From NCBI GenBank assembly GCA_023133185.1, contig JAGLWX010000438.1:1-5620 (forward strand): a stretch of 5,620 nucleotides of DNA, read 5' to 3'. Source of the DNA: Fidelibacterota bacterium (lineage in GTDB: Bacteria; Fidelibacterota; UBA2242). This document shows, one piece after another, positions 1 to 4,871 of this stretch; within the stretch, counting starts at the first letter, position 1; each line of letters begins with the position of its first letter. Made by a program: the position numbers and the translations under genes. The notes under the pieces were generated by a model. It ran no database searches. It was not told the origin of the DNA and saw only the letters and a list, made by a program, of their open reading frames with translations.

Positions 1-497
1 AGATTTGCACTTACTGTAACATCTGTCGTACCGCTCACCGGACTTTGGTCTGCTGTAATTTGACTACCATAGCTTGCTGTCTCACCATACTCAAAGATAA
101 CCGTTGTGCTGAGTTCATTTGGATTTACTGTACCATTCAATGTGGCGGATGTAGTACTAACATCTGTTGCGGCTTCCGTTGTAGTCGTTGGAGCACTTCC
201 AGATTGCAATGTCGTAAAAGTTAGATCAGCGCCATTTGCTGTACCGGCGCTATTTGTCGCAACAACGCGATAATGATACTCGGTATTATCAGAAAGTCCG
301 CTGAGATTTGCACTTACTGTAACACTGCTAGATCCAGTTAAGGGACTTTGTTCCGCTGTTATCTGATCACCATAACTTGTTGTCTCACCATACTCAAAGA
401 TAACCGTTGTGCTCAAACCGTTCGGATTTACTATTCCGTTGAGAGTAACACCGGAAGAAGTAATATTCGTTTCAGCCAGCGTAATTACTGTGGGAGC
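1..497 (-). repeat. Tandem 303-bp coding repeat (fibronectin-like modules)
   Basis: Unit 1 runs from 497 down to 195 and unit 2 from 194 to the window edge. The period is exactly 303 bp (101 codons): the A-P-T that opens each module is at residues 420 and 521, and the agatttgcac word recurs at 1 and 304. Positions 78-110 and 381-413 are identical over 33 bp, while flanking parts of the modules have diverged. Further copies probably lie beyond the left edge. Confidence 0.9.
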
Positions 498-1754
498 TGA
501 GCCAGTTCCGATCGTAGCCCATGTGTCGGTTGGTGGTATGTATAACGGGCTCGAATCATCTATAGTAATGGAATGATCATCACCCCAACCTGCTTCATTA
601 TCCATTGGAACAAGACTTTCCAGATTCATATTGTCAGGATCGTAAGCACCATACTTGTAAGAATTCGCACTCGCATCACCGTCATAAAATTGTACTTCTG
701 TTGTCCAAATGTTGTCATCTGCTGTCACATCACCACCATTTGTTCCATCATCATATAAACGTATAAGGCTAGTAGTGTCATCAAGCGTCCATCCGCACCA
801 ACCAGACTCACAACAGAAGTCACCATTCAGGAAAACTGATTGCAGATTTTCAAACGGCTCACCGGTCTGATAACTTACAGCATTTGTCATGTTTACGGAA
901 AATCGAACAGTAACATCTTGAGAAAGCGGAATTGGGGGCATTGCAAAATCACGGAGGACATTACTGATCCTGATTTCATCAACAGAGCCGTTTAAGTATG
1001 AATTATTGCCGCCGCCGCCAAAACCGATACTGACAGATTGATCACTGACGAGAGGCGGATTTTGTCCGGCGTCATACTGTTTATAATTAAAATATATCAA
1101 TTCTTTGGCTGCATTATGGATCATCTGAATATTCAGGCATTTTGTTGAATCATGCATATACGTGACATGCAGCCATTCTCCAAGCGTTAGTGAACTATTG
1201 GGCGCAGTTACTTCAGGCCATGCTGATGTGCCTCTAAACCCGCTTAATATTCCACCCTCAAGTAAATTGATATAAAAGTTCATATTGTACCAAGGAGAAT
1301 CTCCTGGTTTTGCAATTAATCGTGGGTCTGTCATCCATGCCTCTCCAATAGTCGCTATATTAAACCAACCCTCGATAGTCCAATCGCCGGTTAAATCGAG
1401 AGCCGCAGTATCGGCGACAGTGACATAGGATAAGTCTTCAGCTGCATCATTATCAATCTGCAGACACTTCCCAAATCCGGTGACTGTATTATCCCCATAC
1501 GTCAAGTTTCCATGCGCTTCGCCATCAGCAGATAAAGTGGATACATTGTCCAAATTGTTTTCAAAATGAAGCAATAGGACCGTATGCTCATCTGTAGTAT
1601 AGGGACCACCAATTAACTGCATTTCTTCATCGATTCTTACGGTCGCTTCCCAGAAATCCTGAGCTGATAAATATAAAGGAAATACCAGAATTAACAGACT
1701 GGCAATTATCAAGCCTCTAAAATTCTTTTTAATTCTTATTAATTGATTTTTCAT
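1..1754 (-). CDS. Secreted LamG / fibronectin-type repeat surface protein (N-terminal part, cut by window edge)
   Basis: The frame is open without a stop for 584 complete codons and runs off the left edge. The product starts with a signal peptide (basic residues 3-13, hydrophobic 15-29, likely cleavage near SAQ 30-32). Residues about 57-266 look like a LamG/concanavalin A-like beta-sandwich, beginning HTVLLLHFENN and ending with the typical SVDEIRISN (D259). Residues about 281-412 form a second beta-rich domain resembling starch-binding-like modules (VRFSVNM, VFLNGDF, then a DDGTNGGD loop); this assignment is weaker. From residue 420 come fibronectin-like repeats of 101 residues (NPNGLSTTVIFEYGE, then YHYRVVATNSAGTANG), one complete and one cut. 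The likely role is carbohydrate or surface binding outside the cell; no catalytic motif is visible. ATG 1754 is preferred because AGAGGA precedes it; an in-frame ATG at 1775 lacks such a site. It starts 32 bp after the antitoxin-like gene. Confidence 0.88.
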   Translation of the reverse strand, partial: MKNQLIRIKKNFRGLIIASLLILVFPLYLSAQDFWEATVRIDEEMQLIGGPYTTDEHTVLLLHFENNLDNVSTLSADGEAHGNLTYGDNTVTGFGKCLQIDNDAAEDLSYVTVADTAALDLTGDWTIEGWFNIATIGEAWMTDPRLIAKPGDSPWYNMNFYINLLEGGILSGFRGTSAWPEVTAPNSSLTLGEWLHVTYMHDSTKCLNIQMIHNAAKELIYFNYKQYDAGQNPPLVSDQSVSIGFGGGGNNSYLNGSVDEIRISNVLRDFAMPPIPLSQDVTVRFSVNMTNAVSYQTGEPFENLQSVFLNGDFCCESGWCGWTLDDTTSLIRLYDDGTNGGDVTADDNIWTTEVQFYDGDASANSYKYGAYDPDNMNLESLVPMDNEAGWGDDHSITIDDSSPLYIPPTDTWATIGTGSAPTVITLAETNITSSGVTLNGIVNPNGLSTTVIFEYGETTSYGDQITAEQSPLTGSSSVTVSANLSGLSDNTEYHYRVVATNSAGTANGADLTFTTLQSGSAPTTTTEAATDVSTTSATLNGTVNPNELSTTVIFEYGETASYGSQITADQSPVSGTTDVTVSAN

Positions 1755-1786
1755 GATTCCTCTAAGTGTATTCATTTTTTTGTACT

Positions 1787-2017
1787 TTATGCCATTACCC
1801 CTTGAATAACAGGTATTTCCATCATTTCTTTAATATAATGGTGATTTTTTATCTTATTATAAATCCGTTCACTAGCGCCAGGTTTTATAACTGTTTCTCC
1901 GCATTTTGAGCATTCTTCATAATTAATATTTCTTACAATGTACAACTTTTCATGGATCCTAAGATCAAGATCACCGTTTTTTTCAATCATATCGCCACCG
2001 CATGCCGCACACTTCAT
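1787..2017 (-). CDS. YgiT-type zinc-finger protein, putative antitoxin partner
   Basis: This 76-residue protein has two CxxC pairs, MKCAACGG (C3, C6) and EECSKCGE (C36, C39), which should bind one zinc ion. It ends in a hydrophobic IPVIQGVMA tail. That is the pattern of the short YgiT-type (MqsA N-terminal-like) zinc-finger proteins found beside small toxins. No helix-turn-helix domain follows, unlike full-length MqsA, so DNA binding or autoregulation by this protein alone is doubtful. A longer reading from 2077 is possible, but the ATG at 2017 is better: AAGGAGA (2025-2031) lies 8 nt upstream and the conserved MKC start matches the family. Its start is only 4 nt after the stop of the DUF4258 gene, so translation is probably coupled. 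Family membership is fairly secure; antitoxin activity is inferred from the pairing. Confidence 0.85.
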   Translation of the reverse strand: MKCAACGGDMIEKNGDLDLRIHEKLYIVRNINYEECSKCGETVIKPGASERIYNKIKNHHYIKEMMEIPVIQGVMA

Positions 2018-2021
2018 AATT

Positions 2022-2339
2022 TTATCTCCTTTTTTTATAATTGTTGCTCCATTTGTTACTTTGTTCACTTGGATCATAACAAGTTATTATCCATACAGGA
2101 TCAACGGAACATTGAATATGTAGAGGACGTCCATTGATTGTATATCCAAGTATTAGGCAACTTGGGCTATATTTATCCTCAGAGTAATCTTCTATGATTT
2201 CGCCATTTTTTATCGCTTCCTCAATTTCAGATTTGCTAATTTCTCTTTCAATTCGTCGTTCTAGTGAATGTAAAGTGAACCTGTAGTTTTTGTGAATAAT
2301 GTCTTTTTTTTTAATTTTATCGATCACTTTAAAAACCAA
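2022..2339 (-). CDS. DUF4258 family protein, putative toxin of a type II toxin-antitoxin-like pair
   Basis: The 105-residue product matches the DUF4258 layout: an N-terminal helix with FTLHSLERRIEREIS (H24, R28, R32), EEAIKNGEIIEDY (G46, E50), then strands with LILGYTINGRPLHI (R71, P72, H74) and a terminal IITCYDPSE (Y88, P90). DUF4258 proteins are small, often sit directly upstream of a YgiT-type zinc-finger gene as here, and are thought to be toxins related to RelE/BrnT-like folds. The biochemical activity is not established from this sequence. The start appears to be TTG at 2339: GGAAG lies 7 nt upstream, the frame has a stop shortly before, and there is no internal Met. The basic tail YKKRR is encoded by the same bases that supply the next gene's ribosome binding site. 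The gene follows the PEGA gene by 51 bp. Confidence 0.82.
   Translation of the reverse strand: MVFKVIDKIKKKDIIHKNYRFTLHSLERRIEREISKSEIEEAIKNGEIIEDYSEDKYSPSCLILGYTINGRPLHIQCSVDPVWIITCYDPSEQSNKWSNNYKKRR
2025..2031 (-). promoter_or_regulatory. Ribosome binding site of the zinc-finger gene, inside the DUF4258 gene
   Basis: AAGGAGA lies 8 nt before ATG 2017 and forms the last sense codons of the upstream gene (AGG AGA, then TAA). It fixes the start of the zinc-finger gene and implies that ribosomes ending the toxin-like gene reinitiate at the partner. Confidence 0.8.
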
Positions 2340-2341
2340 AA

Positions 2342-2380
2342 TTATACTTCCGGATAAGCAAAAATAGTGTCTTTACGCAT
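2342..2380 (-). CDS. Possible 12-codon leader ORF upstream of the DUF4258 gene
   Basis: ATG at 2380 is preceded by AAAGGTGAG, a fair ribosome binding site that overlaps the stop of the PEGA gene. The frame reads MRKDTIFAYPEV and stops with TAA at 2344-2342, 2 nt before the TTG start of the DUF4258 gene and in a different frame. It may be a translated leader that feeds ribosomes to the weak TTG start, the stub of a lost gene, or chance. I recognise no homologue in the peptide itself. Confidence 0.35.
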   Translation of the reverse strand: MRKDTIFAYPEV

Positions 2381-2390
2381 ATACTCACCT

Positions 2391-3695
2391 TTACGGTCTT
2401 CCCGGAGGATTTGGAAAACCCCTGTCCTGTGAAGGAGCTATCTGAGTCATATAGTAATAAACGCCTCCTCCAATCACGGCGGCAACGCTTCCTAACAACA
2501 GCGACTTCTTTACAAACCGCTTACCTTTATTCATTTCTGCGAGCTGTTTACGATATTCTTTCGTATACTTTAGTTTCGTCTTAATCTGCATGTCTTTTTT
2601 CAACTTTATGAACTTTTCAAAGTCCTCAAAATTTTCAAGATGGATTTTAGCAGAGTATGAACCTTCTGCAAACTCGCTGGTAATTGGTGTTGTCCCTACA
2701 TACTTATTATTCATAAAAATTTCGGCTTGAGATGGTCTCGATGAAAAGCTGATACTAAACATCTTCAACAAGGTGATATTCTGGGAATAATCCTTATTTA
2801 TAGCTATTTCTTGTTCCCAGTCAGCGTAACCAACCTTTGTTAGTTTGAGAGCATAGTTTCCGGAAGGCAGTTCAGATTTGAATGGTGTTGTTCCTTTTAA
2901 TTCATCATTAAGATATAATGCAGCGCCCTTTGGTTTTGAGTTTATAGAAATAGAATTCATTCTTTTAAGAGAAATTCCTAAAGAATTTGTTTGCTCTGCC
3001 TCTACACTAAAAGTCTGCTCATGGTCAAGATATCCCTGTTTAGTAATCTTTATAGTATATTCACCTGCTTTGAGTTCCTCAGACTTAAATGGTGTAAGAC
3101 CCAGCTTTATGCCGTCGATATAAACCATGGCTTGAGTTGGTACTGTTACGATTTTGATAACTCCAACCCCACTCTCTGCAGGAGCAGTTTCTACTGACAC
3201 AGTTGTCACAGATTTACTGATTCCTGCTAACTCATCAGCAATAGGTCCCATTAAGCCTATAATTCCCTCAATTTCACCTGTGTAATCGCGTGTTAAAGAC
3301 TTAATAACTTTAGCATTCACAATATCAATCAAAGCAATTTCGAGAGTGTAAAGCTTTCCAATTTTTCCTATTGATCCACTCACTATCTTTTGAACATTCA
3401 ATAAGCTTCCCATTTCTACTTTACATTTGGTAGATGTACACCCGCTTATTTGAAATCCTTGCTCTTTGAGAATCTCATCCATGCGTCCTCGATCCAACAT
3501 AATGAATACATTAGTCGCTACAAGCTTGGATCGAAGCCTATTGGTTAAAACAGCGGCTTCTTGTGGAGTTAAGCCACCCTGAGCTTCAAAATCAATTACA
3601 GCAATATTCATTTTATCCTGAGCCTGCACCGGTAATAATCCGTAGAAGCAGACAACTAATATGAAAATTGCAAATCTTCTAAATATCTTTCTCAT
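2391..3695 (-). CDS. Exported CsgG/TolB-like protein with three PEGA domains
   Basis: The 434-residue product has a signal peptide (RKIFRR, hydrophobic 8-21, VQAQ near 26). A CsgG/TolB-N-like alpha/beta domain follows at about 29-158 (MNIAVIDFEAQGG, VLTNRLRSKL, then SGCTSTKC with C86 and C91, then VSGSIGKIGKLYTLEIALID). Three PEGA domains lie at about 179-245, 248-311 and 313-377, each with the TPFKSE or TTPITSE turn and a G-x-Y strand. A basic segment (RKQLAEMNKGKRFVKK) precedes a hydrophobic stretch at 398-416 and a Pro/Gly-rich tail. PEGA domains are common in envelope proteins thought to contact surface or cell-wall components, and CsgG-like N domains occur in periplasmic or outer-membrane proteins. 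The exact role is unknown. ATG 3695 is supported by AAGGA 6 nt upstream. The gene heads a close-packed run with the toxin-antitoxin-like pair and the LamG protein. Confidence 0.87.
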   Translation of the reverse strand: MRKIFRRFAIFILVVCFYGLLPVQAQDKMNIAVIDFEAQGGLTPQEAAVLTNRLRSKLVATNVFIMLDRGRMDEILKEQGFQISGCTSTKCKVEMGSLLNVQKIVSGSIGKIGKLYTLEIALIDIVNAKVIKSLTRDYTGEIEGIIGLMGPIADELAGISKSVTTVSVETAPAESGVGVIKIVTVPTQAMVYIDGIKLGLTPFKSEELKAGEYTIKITKQGYLDHEQTFSVEAEQTNSLGISLKRMNSISINSKPKGAALYLNDELKGTTPFKSELPSGNYALKLTKVGYADWEQEIAINKDYSQNITLLKMFSISFSSRPSQAEIFMNNKYVGTTPITSEFAEGSYSAKIHLENFEDFEKFIKLKKDMQIKTKLKYTKEYRKQLAEMNKGKRFVKKSLLLGSVAAVIGGGVYYYMTQIAPSQDRGFPNPPGRP

Positions 3696-3951
3696 TTAAT
3701 GTCCTTCCTCTTAAATGGATTGAAATTATATATAACTTTTTTATCGTTGCTCCAAAATGAATTCAAAAACATCACTTCAGCTCTTAAAAATCTATTAATT
3801 AATATTTCCATTGGCAACATTATTTTTCACAAATACTACTTGTCATAGATTAGTGTAATTTATATTTCAATGCAATGGTTTTTTGGTATTTCTACATAAT
3901 GCTATATCATTGCTCACATGCGGCGTACCTAATACAATATTCTTTATTGTG
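3696..3951. other. AT-rich spacer between truncated paralogue and PEGA gene
   Basis: No coding frame of note is seen on either strand. The stretch holds the candidate -10 element and ribosome binding site of the PEGA gene. It also holds a weak AT-only hairpin (ACAATA 3934-3939 with TATTGT 3945-3950) just after the stop of the truncated paralogue. After that stop the sequence no longer resembles the PEGA gene family, so the missing part of the paralogue is deleted rather than just frameshifted. Confidence 0.5.
3725..3730 (-). promoter_or_regulatory. Candidate -10 element of the PEGA gene
   Basis: On the minus strand TATAAT lies about 30 bp before ATG 3695, in an AT-rich stretch. No good -35 hexamer is seen at 16-18 bp; TTGGAG at 3750-3755 (19-bp spacing) is the nearest. 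This is the most likely promoter for the 3695-to-left-edge gene run, but only on sequence resemblance. Confidence 0.35.
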
Positions 3952-4125
3952 TTACTGATCATTCATGACTAATTCCGAGCGCAGACGGTTTGTCAGCACG
4001 ACAGCCTCTTCTTTCTTAACTCCACCGCCTTGTGGATCAAGATCAATAACGGCAATTGACAACTTCTCGGCGTAAGCACTACTCAGCACCAATACTAATA
4101 TCCAAAGCAAAACTCTTTTTAACAC
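3952..4125 (-). pseudogene. Truncated paralogue of the CsgG-like/PEGA protein (57 codons)
   Basis: A GTG start at 4125, preceded by AGGAG, opens a 57-codon frame ending at TAA 3954-3952. Residues 1-19 form a clean signal peptide (KR, then LLWILVLVL, then SSAYA). The mature part begins SIAVIDLDPQGG and continues to VLTNRLRSELV. Over 33 positions (residues 23-55) I count 20 identities with residues 30-62 of the neighbouring 434-residue protein, i.e. the first strand and helix of the CsgG/TolB-like domain. Everything after that is missing. The DNA differs at many synonymous positions, so this is an old paralogue and not a fresh duplication. It lies 37 bp after the receiver gene and may be cotranscribed with it. 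It could be a decayed gene, or a short exported peptide still translated, since start, ribosome site and signal peptide are intact. Confidence 0.75.
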
Positions 4126-4162
4126 AGCACACTCTCCTACAATTTTTTATAAAATCTGCGTA

Positions 4163-4561
4163 TCAATTAGCCTGATGACCAGAGAGATCAAGAATACTCT
4201 CCACCTCTTCCACCAGGTTCTTTTTCATAATACAGGCGATAGCCCCGGATTCTTTTGCCAATGCCCGGTTTTCCAGAGTATCATGCAGCGTAACAATAAT
4301 GACTTTTATGGACGGGAAGATATTCAGCAAACGTTTGGCGGCTTCAAAACCGCTGATGCCCGGAAGACTATCATTCATAAAAACCAGATCGGGAGCCAAT
4401 TTATTTTCATCGATCTGAATGAACATTTTCTCTGCATCGTCTGCCGGAGTAATTTCTCCAATTTGAGGATACTCTTTCAGTGTGTTCTTTAAAACGGCGC
4501 GGAAGACTTTATTATCGTCAACGATTAACACAGAAAGCCGGTTATTCCACTCGCTCTTCAA
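4163..4561 (-). CDS. Stand-alone receiver domain protein with Asn at the phosphoacceptor position
   Basis: The 132-residue protein is a single CheY-like receiver domain without an output domain. The acidic pair D15-D16 (VLIVDDN), the switch Thr/Ser position T91 (VIIVTLHD) and the conserved Lys K113 (CIMKK) are present. The strand that should carry the phosphorylated Asp reads PDLVFMNDSLPGISG, so N63 (codon AAT at 4373-4375) takes the place filled by D59 in the neighbouring regulator (PDIVLLDIGIPGISG). An Asp follows at 64. Normal phosphorylation is therefore unlikely, and the protein may act through protein-protein contact. The start appears to be TTG 4561, with GGGG 5 nt upstream; the frame has a stop at 4576-4574 and no ATG or GTG between. 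Downstream lies the truncated CsgG-like paralogue; upstream lies a repeat-rich control region. Confidence 0.85.
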   Translation of the reverse strand: MKSEWNNRLSVLIVDDNKVFRAVLKNTLKEYPQIGEITPADDAEKMFIQIDENKLAPDLVFMNDSLPGISGFEAAKRLLNIFPSIKVIIVTLHDTLENRALAKESGAIACIMKKNLVEEVESILDLSGHQAN

Positions 4562-4621
4562 TTTAACCCCGCTCTAATATTTTCTGATGTTTTCTTCACC
4601 TGATCCAAAGTGAGATATATA

Positions 4622-4627
4622 ATTATA
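4622..4627 (-). promoter_or_regulatory. Candidate -10 element of the receiver gene
   Basis: TATAAT on the minus strand would put the transcript start near 4615, about 54 bp before TTG 4561. There is no TTGACA-like -35; the -35 position is filled by one of the TACACCCC repeats, as expected for an activator-dependent promoter. Confidence 0.4.
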
Positions 4628-4643
4628 AATCGCAATACTCCCT

Positions 4644-4673
4644 GGGGTGTATTCTACTACCACCCGGGGTGTA
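4644..4673 (-). promoter_or_regulatory. Direct repeat TACACCCC x2, candidate activator sites
   Basis: Minus-strand TACACCCC occurs at 4651-4644 and 4673-4666. The copies are 22 bp apart, about two helical turns. The downstream copy covers about -29 to -36 and the upstream copy about -51 to -58 relative to the TATAAT-derived start. The upstream copy also overlaps a perfect odd-centred palindrome, CACCC-G-GGGTG (4661-4671). The cognate protein is unknown. Confidence 0.4.
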
Positions 4674-4690
4674 ATTTTTATGGTTTGCTT

Positions 4691-4756
4691 ACACCTGTCA
4701 GGTTTATTAAATATTTTTCCATAAGATGGGATTGATCCTGTAAACCCGACAGGTGT
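4691..4756. repeat. Inverted repeat of two ACCYG-N-CAGGT dyads
   Basis: Arms 4691-4706 and 4741-4756 are inverted copies with one mismatch in 16. The left arm contains a perfect 11-bp palindrome ACCTG-T-CAGGT (4693-4703); the right contains ACCCG-A-CAGGT (4744-4754). The centres are 51 bp apart, close to five helical turns. No T-run follows on either strand, so a terminator is unlikely; paired operator sites fit better. Confidence 0.5.
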
Positions 4757-4768
4757 CGATATATGGAA

Positions 4769-4864
4769 ACTTGACTTAAGGCGATAGTCTTGAGTTAAGT
4801 TGACTTATTTCAATGAGTTAGAAAACTTAAGTCAAGTCAGCTAAAGCAAACTTAACTCAAGTTT
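4769..4864. repeat. Four related 11-mers in interleaved inverted order
   Basis: CTTGACTTAAG (4770-4780), CTTGAGTTAAG (4789-4799), CTTAAGTCAAG (4826-4836) and CTTAACTCAAG (4851-4861). The first and third are exact reverse complements, extending to 12 bp; the second and fourth likewise, extending to 13 bp. The central heptamer TGASTTA occurs six times in 88 bp: forward at 4772, 4791, 4801 and 4814, reversed at 4828 and 4853. The array starts 8 nt after the stop of the NarL-type gene. Confidence 0.65.
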
Positions 4865-4871
4865 TCATAGT

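Larger units (their letters stand above)
4562..4871. other. 310-bp repeat-dense intergenic control region
   Basis: No coding frame is supported here. From the NarL-type gene toward the receiver gene it holds four interleaved 11-mers (4769-4864), two ACCTG/CAGGT dyads 51 bp apart (4691-4756), two TACACCCC direct repeats 22 bp apart (4644-4673), a TATAAT (4622-4627) and a leader of roughly 50 nt to TTG 4561. The density of ordered repeats suggests regulator binding or RNA structure rather than unconstrained spacer. Confidence 0.6.

Noticed and set aside
573..758. Plus-strand 61-codon ORF
   Set aside because: It is antisense to a continuous minus-strand frame with clear domains, has a low-complexity Ile/Thr-rich translation and no ribosome site.
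1..1754. Broken or frameshifted LamG gene
   Set aside because: I translated the whole stretch codon by codon and the frame stays open from ATG 1754 to the edge with continuous domain sense.
1787..2077. Longer 96-residue reading of the zinc-finger protein
   Set aside because: The first 20 residues lie inside the upstream gene's coding region, the start lacks a ribosome site, and ATG 2017 has a strong one.
2878..3197. Plus-strand ORFs opposite the PEGA domains
   Set aside because: The minus strand has coherent PEGA repeats through this span; the plus-strand frames match nothing recognisable.
4175..4492. Plus-strand 105-codon ORF opposite the receiver gene
   Set aside because: The opposite strand encodes a recognisable receiver domain; this frame shows no domain and is a shadow.
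4691..4756. Rho-independent terminator of the NarL-type gene
   Set aside because: The loop would be 34 nt and no T-run follows either arm. It also lies over 100 bp after the stop.
4691..4756. Lux box (quorum-sensing operator)
   Set aside because: Half-sites look similar, but a lux box is about 20 bp with a longer centre; here the centre is a single base.
4771..4799. Plus-strand promoter with TTGACT as -35
   Set aside because: No acceptable -10 at 16-18 bp and no plus-strand gene downstream.
4769..4864. CRISPR array
   Set aside because: The repeats are only 11 bp, in mixed orientation with unequal spacing, and no cas gene is present.
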